From the NCBI GenBank assembly GCA_029932545.1, contig JAOZPW010000173.1, positions 1-8,455 of the forward strand: a stretch of 8,455 bases of DNA, written 5' to 3'. Position 1 is the first letter of the stretch; every line of letters begins with the position of its first letter. Under the pieces are notes generated by a model. It saw nothing but the letters and a program-made list of their open reading frames with translations. It ran no database searches and was not told where the DNA came from. Shown in pieces: positions 1-5,618 of the stretch. Both the position numbers and the translations under genes were made by a program. Source of the stretch: Thermoanaerobaculales bacterium (lineage in GTDB: Bacteria > Acidobacteriota > Thermoanaerobaculia > Thermoanaerobaculales > Sulfomarinibacteraceae).

Positions 1-76
1 GAAGCCATTGCATTAACTGAGGTGAAGGTTCGAAGTTCTCTCCCTCGAATCCCCAACCACCGAGGCGACGATTCAT
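1..76 (-). CDS. Partial N-terminus of a probable FAD-binding oxidase (gene continues beyond the window)
   Basis: On the minus strand an ATG at 76-74 opens a frame with no stop to the window edge (25 complete codons). It begins MNRRLGGWGFEGENF and continues EPSPQLMQWL. The short basic start followed by a 'GWG-(F/D)-E' motif resembles the N-terminus of FAD-linked oxidases of the GlcD/alkyl-DHAP-synthase-like group, which typically begin M-R-R-W-x-G-W-G. This is recognised by eye from a very short stretch, so the family call is tentative; that the frame is coding is better supported. An in-frame ATG at 91-89 would add MASIS. A TATACT hexamer (106-101) ends 9 nt before that upstream ATG, so either start is possible. 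No Shine-Dalgarno sequence is visible. The gene is divergent from the glycosyltransferase at 315. Confidence 0.5.
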   Translation of the reverse strand, partial: MNRRLGGWGFEGENFEPSPQLMQWL

Positions 77-100
77 AGAAATGGATGCCATGGTTTTGCA

Positions 101-106
101 AGTATA
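101..106 (-). promoter_or_regulatory. Putative -10 box TATACT for the leftward partial gene
   Basis: TATACT reads on the minus strand and differs from TATAAT at one base. Transcription would begin about 7 nt downstream, only a few bases before the ATG at 91. The mRNA would then be nearly leaderless if that ATG is used, or have an 18-nt leader for the ATG at 76. No good -35 box is seen. The 77-314 intergenic stretch otherwise holds only a perfect 12-bp palindrome, CTCGAATTCGAG (142-153). Confidence 0.35.
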
Positions 107-295
107 GCGAGTTCCCCTCTGGATCGCCCGCTGGGCAGGGACTCGAATTCGAGCGTCAATCCCCTGGTGTTTCCCAGGTGCCTTTTCACCTTCTCGCCAT
201 AGGCAAGGTCAGGTCTTCAACCCTGCCGACAGCGGGGAGTCCTGGCATTGAGATTTTCGGACGGACACGAGTTCATTGGTGGTATCCTGAGCGCC

Positions 296-302
296 GAGGT
301 GG
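296..302 (+). promoter_or_regulatory. Possible Shine-Dalgarno site GAGGTGG for the TTG start at 315
   Basis: GAGGTGG lies 12 nt before the TTG, longer than the usual 5-9 nt. It is the only purine-rich site available and supports the otherwise weak TTG start. A TATCCT (283-288) could be a -10 box, but no convincing -35 box accompanies it. Confidence 0.35.
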
Positions 303-314
303 ATGTCCTATTAG

Positions 315-2072
315 TTGGGGGACAAACTGAGATACAAATCACTGAATGTTCTGATTGTAGTGACAATTGCGGTGATCTTCGGCCTCCAGTGGATTGCGGT
401 ATCTCGGCAGTCGTTGACGGGCGACGGAGCGCACCATCTGGTTGCAGGCTACCAATCGGTTCGTTATGGCCAAAACCTAATCAATCTTGAACATCCCCCG
501 CTCGTGAAACTCATCGCGGCCATTCCCCTCCTTTTCGAACCCGAGGAAATCCAGCCGCCAATTCGTGTTCAACAATGGCGGACCACGCTGAATCAGCTTC
601 ACACCAACAGAGATTTGTTGCGGCGAGCAACCATTCGGTCTCGTTTAATGGTGCTGATAATAATTGTGCTTCCTATGTTCTTGGTTATTTGGGCTCTTGG
701 TAATCGTTTCTCACCCAACACCGGGTTCGTTGTTGCTGCTGCATTTGGTCTCTCGTTCACCTTCGTGGGTAACTTCACCATCTTGCAGACTGACGCGGCC
801 TGTACCTTGGGCTTCGCATTGGTGATCCTTGCTGCAATTCGCTTCCAGAAGTTGCCTTCGTGGCAGGCCGCGGTTGCCCTGGGGCTAGCTTCATCGTTTG
901 CACTGAATGCGAAATTTACAGGGGTTCTTCTCGGGCCTACGGTCCTTATGGCAATTCTGGCTGCAAATTACAGCGAGAGACGATGGTCCAAAATCGGCAT
1001 TCATCTGATTATTGTCGGGGGCCTTTCGATCACCGGCATCGTCTTTGTCTACTCCGTGGCAAACTGGAATTATGACAAGGCAGCCGGGCGTGAGGTCATC
1101 CGGGATTATTGTCGCAACCATTCAAACTCTCTCCTTGTTGGTGATCACCTCAAAGCATACGAGACTATGCTTCTCGGTATCGAAGACGTGCAACCCGGCT
1201 TAGCTCAGTGGGCAACGGGTTTGTTTGGGTTGAGGGCACAGAACGCTCAAGCAATATATCCATGCTACGCATTGGGAGAAGTCACGAGCTATGGGCGGTG
1301 GTGGTATTTCCCCCTGCTTCTTGCGGTGAAGCTCCCATTCGCGATCTGGATAGTCTTTCTGGCGGCAGGTGTCCTTGCTTTCAAGGGGGTGTTTCACGGT
1401 GAACCCATTATTAAAGAAACCAACCGCTGGAGGATATACCTCATTCTATTGACGGTCATTGTCTATCTCGCGGCCACGATTCCTTCCAATACCAACCTCG
1501 GCGTCCGGCATATGATGCCAATTGTCCCATTGCTCTACATTTTGACATCCATTGGCGTGAAGGAGTCTCGACGAAGCTTGTGGGCTCCGTGGGTTCTCAT
1601 CGCTGTCCTCGCTGTAGAGTCCTTGATGCTTACGCCGATATGGATGAGTGCTACGAATATGTGGTGGCTTGGTGACAAGAACATAACCAAGCACTGGTTC
1701 GGTGCCGGAAACCTTGAATTCCGCCAGAACTTCATTGAACTGGAACGGCAACTGTCATCACGGGGAATCCGGCATATCGGTGTGCTCTATCTGGCAATCG
1801 AGGCTGAGATCGTTCAAGTCTACATCCCGGACGCCTGGATGGTCACGGCTGAAAAATCAATTCTGCCTGGCTGGTATGTGGTGAACACAATCACCGAACA
1901 ACTCGTGCCGGCATTTGAGAAGGCGGCGCCTGAATCATTGAACGGGCACTCAGCATACCTGGCGATTGCAGCGAACAATCGGCCCCTATGGGATGCCATC
2001 CGGAAAGGAAGGGACTACGGGTATATCGCTGGGACATTTCACCTTTATCGGGTTTGTGTGGAAGATGGGTAA
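315..2072 (+). CDS. GT39/PMT-like multi-pass membrane glycosyltransferase
   Basis: A 585-aa integral membrane protein, probably transferring a sugar from a polyprenyl-phosphate donor on the periplasmic side, as in the PMT/ArnT-like GT39 group. Residues 10-30 form a membrane helix. The first outer loop carries GDGAHHLVAGY (36-46; D37 sits where GT39 enzymes keep a catalytic acidic residue) and then EHPPL (59-63), both hallmarks of these proteins. At least eight further hydrophobic segments follow. A 'GVRHMMPIVPLLYIL' block (about 396-410) matches the G-x-RH-x-x-P motif seen late in such proteins. A soluble C-terminal region of about 120 residues ends the protein. The start is TTG at 315. A TAG at 312-314 closes the frame upstream, so no earlier start is possible, and GAGGTGG (296-302) could serve as a somewhat distant ribosome site. 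Base composition is visibly more AT-rich than the neighbours, with many ATT/AAT codons, which suggests separate ancestry. Acceptor substrate is unknown. Confidence 0.8.
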   Translation: MGDKLRYKSLNVLIVVTIAVIFGLQWIAVSRQSLTGDGAHHLVAGYQSVRYGQNLINLEHPPLVKLIAAIPLLFEPEEIQPPIRVQQWRTTLNQLHTNRDLLRRATIRSRLMVLIIIVLPMFLVIWALGNRFSPNTGFVVAAAFGLSFTFVGNFTILQTDAACTLGFALVILAAIRFQKLPSWQAAVALGLASSFALNAKFTGVLLGPTVLMAILAANYSERRWSKIGIHLIIVGGLSITGIVFVYSVANWNYDKAAGREVIRDYCRNHSNSLLVGDHLKAYETMLLGIEDVQPGLAQWATGLFGLRAQNAQAIYPCYALGEVTSYGRWWYFPLLLAVKLPFAIWIVFLAAGVLAFKGVFHGEPIIKETNRWRIYLILLTVIVYLAATIPSNTNLGVRHMMPIVPLLYILTSIGVKESRRSLWAPWVLIAVLAVESLMLTPIWMSATNMWWLGDKNITKHWFGAGNLEFRQNFIELERQLSSRGIRHIGVLYLAIEAEIVQVYIPDAWMVTAEKSILPGWYVVNTITEQLVPAFEKAAPESLNGHSAYLAIAANNRPLWDAIRKGRDYGYIAGTFHLYRVCVEDG

Positions 2073-2155
2073 ATGGTTTATCTTCTGAAACGAGGTGGCC
2101 CGAACACATAGGTTTCAGGACGAAAGCTGGCAAGGTTTAGAGAAAATGGCGCACT

Positions 2156-2172
2156 GCGGCATTTTTTGCCGC
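2156..2172 (+). repeat. Perfect 6-bp hairpin in the M41 gene's promoter spacer
   Basis: GCGGCA (2156-2161), a loop of five T, then TGCCGC (2167-2172). It ends 8 nt before the TATAAT box, so it overlaps the -35/spacer zone. It could be an operator palindrome or a weak terminator for the upstream glycosyltransferase gene, since T residues sit in the loop rather than after the stem. Function is inferred only. Confidence 0.35.
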
Positions 2173-2179
2173 GATGCGG

Positions 2180-2185
2180 TATAAT
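2180..2185 (+). promoter_or_regulatory. Consensus -10 box TATAAT, leaderless start of the M41 gene
   Basis: A perfect TATAAT is followed by exactly six bases (GGGATC) and then ATG at 2192. Transcription would start at about the A of the ATG, giving a leaderless mRNA. This argues against the in-frame ATG at 2174, which lies upstream of the -10 box. No recognisable TTGACA is present 16-18 bp upstream. Confidence 0.6.
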
Positions 2186-2191
2186 GGGATC

Positions 2192-2719
2192 ATGACGAAT
2201 GCCGTCACCCTCCGCGATCCTCGGGTCTTGACTGCCTATCACGAGGCGGGGCACACGGTAATGGCTCACCTCTGCGGCCAGATCGTAACGACGGTGGAGA
2301 TCGTCGGTGACGAGGAGCACACCGGCAGCGTTTCCAGTCTTCGTTTCCTTGAGGAACCCCGCTGGGGACTCGACAAGCACATGCCGTCAGCTGCAATCGA
2401 GGCCAGGATTCTGTGCCTGGTCGCCGGTATCGCCGCCGAGAGCATCCTCACTGGGCACAGTTCGTGGCGGGAACCCGAGGACGACCTCGACGAGGCTGTA
2501 CGTTTGGCCCTCCGGGTCGTTGGATCCTGCGACCGGGTCCTGCCTCTTCTGGAAGAGGCCCGGGACCACGCCGTCGATCTGTTGGACCGCCACTGGAACG
2601 CCATCGAGATCCTGGCAGGCCTGCTCTTGATTCACCGGCGTCTGACCAGAGATCAATTGCGGCAAGCAATGGCAGCCTCTCTCGAGCCTGAGCTCGGATT
2701 TCCCGACCAAGCCGCGTGA
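2192..2719 (+). CDS. Stand-alone FtsH-type (M41-like) zinc metallopeptidase domain protein
   Basis: A 175-aa soluble protein resembling only the protease domain of FtsH. The zinc-binding HEAGH motif is at residues 17-21 in the context 'AYHEAGHTVMAHL', matching FtsH's 'xxHEAGHAxxA'. A G-I-A-A-E stretch (79-83) matches FtsH's G-x-A-A-E. 'EPEDDLDEAVRLA' around 94-106 matches the region that supplies FtsH's third, aspartate zinc ligand. The AAA+ ATPase module and the membrane helices of FtsH, normally about 400 residues upstream, are entirely absent. It therefore cannot unfold substrates by itself as FtsH does. It may act on unfolded peptides, work with a partner, or be a regulatory form. The ATG at 2192 is preferred over 2174 because a TATAAT box lies between them. 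The gene converges on thrE. Physiological substrate is unknown. Confidence 0.75.
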   Translation: MTNAVTLRDPRVLTAYHEAGHTVMAHLCGQIVTTVEIVGDEEHTGSVSSLRFLEEPRWGLDKHMPSAAIEARILCLVAGIAAESILTGHSSWREPEDDLDEAVRLALRVVGSCDRVLPLLEEARDHAVDLLDRHWNAIEILAGLLLIHRRLTRDQLRQAMAASLEPELGFPDQAA

Positions 2720-2724
2720 TATGG

Positions 2725-2751
2725 AAGCCGTCAGCTATCAGCTATCGGCTT
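2725..2751 (+). terminator. Possible bidirectional terminator or repeat between convergent genes
   Basis: AAGCCG (2725-2730) pairs with CGGCTT (2746-2751). The 15-nt loop holds a tandem duplication, CAGCTAT twice (2732-2745). It lies 5 nt after the M41 stop and 22 nt beyond the thrE stop, the right place to separate convergent transcripts. There is no clear U-tract, so factor-independent termination is uncertain. Sequences of the type AGCTATCAGC are, from memory, common intergenic repeats in several bacterial groups. Confidence 0.35.
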
Positions 2752-2773
2752 TCACCGCCAGGGCTGGTCAACC

Positions 2774-3985
2774 TCACAGCGGGCGTCTCGGTGGCAAGAT
2801 GATGTTGGCGACCAGCAGTCCGGTGACCAGAGCCGAGGCAACGACTGCGGCGGTGACAGCGGTTTCGATGCCCAACAGAGTCTCGCGTTCCATCAGAGAC
2901 ATCAGGGAGCGGTAGCCGACGGCGCCGGGAACCAGGAGCATGATACCCGGCACCGAAACGACGGCCGAAGGACGACTGAGAAACCGGGCAAAGGCGTTAC
3001 CGGCCACACCCACCAGGACCCCACCAACGAAGGTGCCCAGCTCCGGACCCAGGAAAATTCCGCCGAACCGGGCGCCGTAGAAACCGATCAGGCCTGCCGC
3101 GGTAATCCAGGGCGTATCCCGGGGATGGGCACGAAAGAGTACGACCAGGGCAAAAGCGACGGCGACAATAGCCACCGGCTCACTCCACGGGGGCAACAAT
3201 ATTGGAGGCATCGTCTGGGGCTCCGGCAAGAAAATCGCCGTTCGCGAGCCCAGGGAGACACCGAAGCCGATCAAGAAGAAGGTCATGATGGCGCCGGTCA
3301 ATCGGGCGGTGCCCGAGGCAAGGTGCTGGGTTGCCAACTCGGCCATGGCAATCGTCAGGGTCAGACCCGGAACGAGGATGATCAGTCCGGACAGGGTGAC
3401 AACCTGCGCCGAACAACCGAAAAAGGACGCTGCCACCACCGCTGTTATTGAAATAACCAGGGCTGCAAAGACCTCGAACACCCGCCGGGCATCCGGCCAC
3501 CGAATAACGAGGATCTCCAGCAATCCAAGTGCCAACCCCGCCAAGCCTGCGGCAAAGAGGTCGTGGGCCCCGCCTCCAAAGAACCGCGCAGCTCCCGCCG
3601 ACCCGACGGCGAAGGCGAGGATCGTGGCGATCGGTCCCCAGCGATCCGGCGCCGACATCACCTCGCAAATCTGTTTCTCGGCGGCTTCCAACCCCAAACG
3701 GCCGTTGGCGACCGCATCGGCCAACCGATCAAGACGGCTCAGCTTCTCCAGATTGTGGCTGCCCGGAGATACTCTCTCCAACGCGGTTTTCTGGTTTTCT
3801 CCTGATCCGATTCGGGCGAAGATCGCCGTCGGCATGACGAAGAAATCGCCCTCGATGCCCAGGTGATTACACAGTCGTCCCAGGGCGTCTTCGAGCCGAT
3901 GGGCGGGGCTGCCGAATTGGTGCAGTCCCCGAGCCAGGCGAAGCAGGAAGGCCTCAGCGGCCGCGGTTGAAGTTCCCTTGTCCAT
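2774..3985 (-). CDS. thrE: Threonine/serine exporter, ThrE family
   Basis: A 403-aa membrane protein of the ThrE family, predicted to export threonine and serine across the inner membrane. Residues 1-115 form the cytosolic N-terminal ThrE domain, with 'LLRLARGLHQFGSPAHRLE' near the start, typical of the family. Two hydrophobic blocks of about five helices each follow, in the usual order for the full-length two-part protein. The repeated signature is seen as LIILVPGLTLTIAMAEL (about 201-217) in the first block and PGIMLLVPGAVGYRSL (about 346-361) in the second. The frame is open to 4066, but ATG at 3985 is chosen for two reasons: the family begins there, and TACACT (3992-3997) followed by six bases marks a likely leaderless start. 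The longer reading would overlap folK. No Shine-Dalgarno sequence is visible. Divergent from folK. The symbol denotes the family and is not proof of substrate. Confidence 0.85.
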   Translation of the reverse strand: MDKGTSTAAAEAFLLRLARGLHQFGSPAHRLEDALGRLCNHLGIEGDFFVMPTAIFARIGSGENQKTALERVSPGSHNLEKLSRLDRLADAVANGRLGLEAAEKQICEVMSAPDRWGPIATILAFAVGSAGAARFFGGGAHDLFAAGLAGLALGLLEILVIRWPDARRVFEVFAALVISITAVVAASFFGCSAQVVTLSGLIILVPGLTLTIAMAELATQHLASGTARLTGAIMTFFLIGFGVSLGSRTAIFLPEPQTMPPILLPPWSEPVAIVAVAFALVVLFRAHPRDTPWITAAGLIGFYGARFGGIFLGPELGTFVGGVLVGVAGNAFARFLSRPSAVVSVPGIMLLVPGAVGYRSLMSLMERETLLGIETAVTAAVVASALVTGLLVANIILPPRRPL

Positions 3986-3991
3986 GGTGGC

Positions 3992-3997
3992 AGTGTA
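3992..3997 (-). promoter_or_regulatory. Putative -10 box TACACT, leaderless start of thrE
   Basis: On the minus strand TACACT is followed by GCCACC (six bases) and then ATG. The geometry is identical to the M41, folK and response-regulator starts. TTTCCA (4019-4014), 16 bp upstream, is a weak -35 candidate. No ribosome-binding site lies between the box and the ATG. Confidence 0.5.
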
Positions 3998-4022
3998 TAC
4001 CGGGAGAGGAAACTGGAAAGTG

Positions 4023-4028
4023 TAGTCT
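4023..4028 (+). promoter_or_regulatory. Putative -10 box TAGTCT, leaderless start of folK
   Basis: TAGTCT is followed by TGGACT (six bases) and then the GTG start at 4035. It shares a 49-bp divergent interval with the thrE -10 box. The two core promoters must overlap, since each -35 zone lies in or near the other's -10 region. Confidence 0.45.
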
Positions 4029-4034
4029 TGGACT

Positions 4035-4532
4035 GTGAACATCATCATTGGTTTGGGCGGCAACATCGGCGACGTTCGGTCCGCGTTTGATCAGGCGGTG
4101 GCCGCGCTGGGGGAGAACGGTGGCTTTGCCGTCCTGGGCCGATCCTCGCTGTATCGATCCGTCGCTGTGGGACCCGAACAGCCGCCTTACCTCAATGCCG
4201 CGATCATGGTGGCCAGCAAGACTTCAGCCCGGAATCTCCTGAGCCTGTGCCACCAGATCGAAGCGGCCGCGGGCAGAGACCGGTCAAGGGAGAAGCGCTG
4301 GGGTCCTCGGGTGCTTGATCTCGACCTGTTAATCAGTGACAGCGTGGTGTGTCGGGGTCCCTTCCTGGAGTTACCCCACCCGAGATTGGCCGAAAGAGCC
4401 TTCGCCCTCATCCCCGCCGCCGAACTGGTGCCAGAATGGATCCATCCCCTCAAAGGCCGAACACTAGCCGAGTTGGCGAAACGAGTTCTGGCGGAGGACA
4501 TGGGCGCCGTTGAGTTGCTTGGGAATTGGTAA
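4035..4532 (+). CDS. folK: 6-hydroxymethyl-7,8-dihydropterin pyrophosphokinase
   Basis: Transfers pyrophosphate from ATP to 6-hydroxymethyl-dihydropterin, the step before dihydropteroate synthase in folate synthesis; cytosolic. The 165-aa length is normal for a monofunctional enzyme. The family motifs appear in order: GLGGNIGD (6-13); Y-R-S with a following Q-P-P-Y-L-N-A (49-55); R-D-R-x-R-E-K-R-W-G-P-R (81-92); D-L-D-L-L (95-99), whose aspartates bind magnesium; and the P-H-P-R-L-x-E-R-A-F block. The start is GTG at 4035, right before the pterin/ATP-fold strand, and a TAGTCT box six bases upstream suggests a leaderless transcript. folB and folP are not nearby, so folate genes are scattered in this genome. 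Repeat copy A begins only a few bases after the TAA stop (4530-4532). Confidence 0.92.
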   Translation: MNIIIGLGGNIGDVRSAFDQAVAALGENGGFAVLGRSSLYRSVAVGPEQPPYLNAAIMVASKTSARNLLSLCHQIEAAAGRDRSREKRWGPRVLDLDLLISDSVVCRGPFLELPHPRLAERAFALIPAAELVPEWIHPLKGRTLAELAKRVLAEDMGAVELLGNW

Positions 4533-4536
4533 AGAA

Positions 4537-4805
4537 GCCGGAAACCAGAGTGCGCTCTCGGACGGCGCGTGCCTGGTACGGTTTTCTTCACCGGGCAGTC
4601 CCCCCACACGAGCCGTCATTGCGAAGAAAGCCGATACCTGGCAACGCTCGGCGGCATCGTTAGCGATCGAGTCTTGGCCAGTGCCGTAGGCCGCCGAGGT
4701 CGTTTTCCTCAAGGGGCGGTGCTCTCCCAGTTCCGATCCTGTTGCCCCTTGAGGAAAACGTTCCGAGCGGGAGCGGCGCCAGGCGCGCCCGAAGGCCGGT
4801 GTTGG
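4537..4805 (+). ncRNA. Structured repeat copy A (putative RNA element, unrecognised family)
   Basis: Copy A of a three-member family. It matches copy B without gaps over 4557-4701 (about 117 of 145 identical by eye) and copy C to 4805. Helices visible in the plus-strand RNA are as follows. P2: TGCC.GGTA then CGGTTTTCTTC (4570-4589) with GAAGAAAGCCG, TACC, GGCA (4623-4643). P3: CTCGGCGGC (4647-4655) with GCCGCCGAG (4690-4698), enclosing ATCG-TTAG-CGAT (4656-4667) and GGC-CAGT-GCC. P4: a perfect 17-bp hairpin (4701-4760) with a 26-nt loop. P1: GACGGC.CGTG (4561-4571) could pair with CACG.GCCGTC (4607-4617) inside the P2 loop, a pseudoknot or alternative fold. A conserved CCGAGCGGGAGCG (4763-4775) follows P4. 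It sits in the folK 3' untranslated region on the same strand. No Rfam family is recognised, and both ends are approximate. Confidence 0.6.
4701..4760 (+). repeat. Perfect 17-bp inverted repeat (helix P4 of copy A)
   Basis: CGTTTTCCTCAAGGGGC (4701-4717) is exactly complementary to GCCCCTTGAGGAAAACG (4744-4760) across a 26-nt loop containing CTCTCCCAGTTCC. The same hairpin, with the same loop length and a related loop motif, recurs in copy C with a different stem sequence. It is not followed by a T-tract, so it is not a typical intrinsic terminator. Confidence 0.85.
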
Positions 4806-4880
4806 AATCCAGGCTCCGGGACCGTGACGGCAACCGGGGGAAGGACGGGGGCAGGCTCCCGAAATTTCAGGGCCCGAAGT

Positions 4881-5015
4881 TCACTTTTCCAGAGCGCGCA
4901 GAAGAAACCGCAGGTCTTCCTGGTCTTTGGGACGGCCCGATGCCGTCTTGTTCCGAATCAGATCCTCCAGCCCGATGTACGAGAACGACGAGGCGTCTAT
5001 TTCTTCTGGGCCCAT
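4881..5015 (-). pseudogene. C-terminal remnant of a nucleotidyltransferase-like protein
   Basis: A 44-codon frame (ATG 5015, TGA 4881-4883) contains 'YIGLEDLIRNKTASGRPKDQ' followed by EDL-RFLLRALEK. This matches the conserved tail 'xxLEDLIRxKRAxGRPxDLxD' of small nucleotidyltransferase-fold proteins (MNT/DUF6036/AbiEii-like, often antitoxin or housekeeping proteins of 150-200 aa). The catalytic N-terminal part with the G-S-x-D motif is missing: the upstream codons run straight into the pyrE stop codon 21 nt before this ATG, in the same frame. It is therefore most likely a truncated relic left beside pyrE, perhaps by the same rearrangement that placed repeat copy A next to it. A functional 44-aa peptide cannot be excluded but is less likely. 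Confidence 0.6.
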
Positions 5016-5036
5016 TCTCGGAGCCCTTTCCAGTCT

Positions 5037-5618
5037 CTAAACCACCGGTCTCGAACCCGGCTTTGCGATCGGAGTGCCTTCGGCGCATCGGGGACAATCT
5101 TCAGGCTGCCAGGTTGGAAAATCTGCGTCCAGCAAGGAGTGGTAGGGCGTTGTATTGAAGGGGGTCGGTGTCCCCGTCCGGTTGACGATGGATCCGACGC
5201 CGATGATGCGACCGCCCAAGTCTTCGAGCACTTCGATCACCTCGCGGGTACTCTTGCCCGTAGTGACGACGTCTTCGATGATGACGACGGTCTGACCTTC
5301 GGCCAGGCCGAAGCCCCGGCGAAGGGTCATACTCCCGTCGACCCTCTCGGTGAAGATGAACGGCCGGTCGAGGGCACGGGCGACTTCGTGCCCGATGATC
5401 AGGCCACCCATCGCCGGACCGACGACGACGTCGGGAACAAGCCCTGAACCCTCCAGAGCCGAGGCCAAGAGGCTGCCGGCCGTCTCCGCGCGGCGGGGCT
5501 GAGCGAGGTAGAGCGCGCACTGCATGTAGTCACCGGAATGCAGCCCCGACGAAAGCAGGAAGTGCCCTTCTTGATGAGCCCCGCAGGCGGTGAAATCCTC
5601 TAAGCGAAGCGTCGTCAT
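5037..5618 (-). CDS. pyrE: Orotate phosphoribosyltransferase
   Basis: Converts orotate and PRPP to orotidine monophosphate in de novo UMP synthesis; cytosolic homodimer in the family. The 193-aa protein is full length. Near the N-terminus 'EGHFLLSSGLHSGDYMQCA' (17-35) is the orotate-side signature of the thermophile/delta-type PyrE group. D-V-V-V-G-P-A-M-G-G (63-72) follows, then the PRPP-binding motif VVIIEDVVTTGKST (111-124). The C-terminal 'CPRCAEGTPIAKPGSR' is also typical of this subgroup. The start ATG (5618) overlaps the stop of the upstream regulator as ATGA. A good Shine-Dalgarno AAGGAG lies 7 nt upstream, so the two genes are probably cotranscribed and translationally coupled. A nucleotidyltransferase relic follows the stop. 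Confidence 0.93.
   Translation of the reverse strand: MTTLRLEDFTACGAHQEGHFLLSSGLHSGDYMQCALYLAQPRRAETAGSLLASALEGSGLVPDVVVGPAMGGLIIGHEVARALDRPFIFTERVDGSMTLRRGFGLAEGQTVVIIEDVVTTGKSTREVIEVLEDLGGRIIGVGSIVNRTGTPTPFNTTPYHSLLDADFPTWQPEDCPRCAEGTPIAKPGSRPVV

Noticed and set aside
21..60. GGTTCGAA and CTCGAATCCCC resembling a tRNA T-arm
   Set aside because: No 5-bp T-stem, acceptor stem or anticodon arm can be formed on either strand, and the minus strand here is coding.
2174..2191. Alternative ATG start of the M41 gene
   Set aside because: It lies before the consensus TATAAT box, so the transcript would not contain it.
3986..4066. Extended 430-aa reading of thrE beginning inside folK
   Set aside because: The extra N-terminal residues do not resemble ThrE, overlap folK antisense, and lie upstream of the putative -10 box.
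4576..4617. TACGGTTTTC and GAGCCGTC resembling group II intron domain V halves
   Set aside because: The two halves occur in the wrong order and lack the AGC triad and bulge geometry; they are explained by P1/P2 of the repeat.
4701..4760. Interpretation of the 17-bp hairpin as an intrinsic terminator of folK
   Set aside because: 26-nt loop, no following T-tract, and the same hairpin recurs as part of a larger conserved element; it is also about 170 bp from the stop.
4569..5447. Long open frame on the plus strand across copy A, the relic and pyrE
   Set aside because: Low-complexity composition, no domain similarity, and antisense to the clearly recognised pyrE; GC-rich shadow frame.
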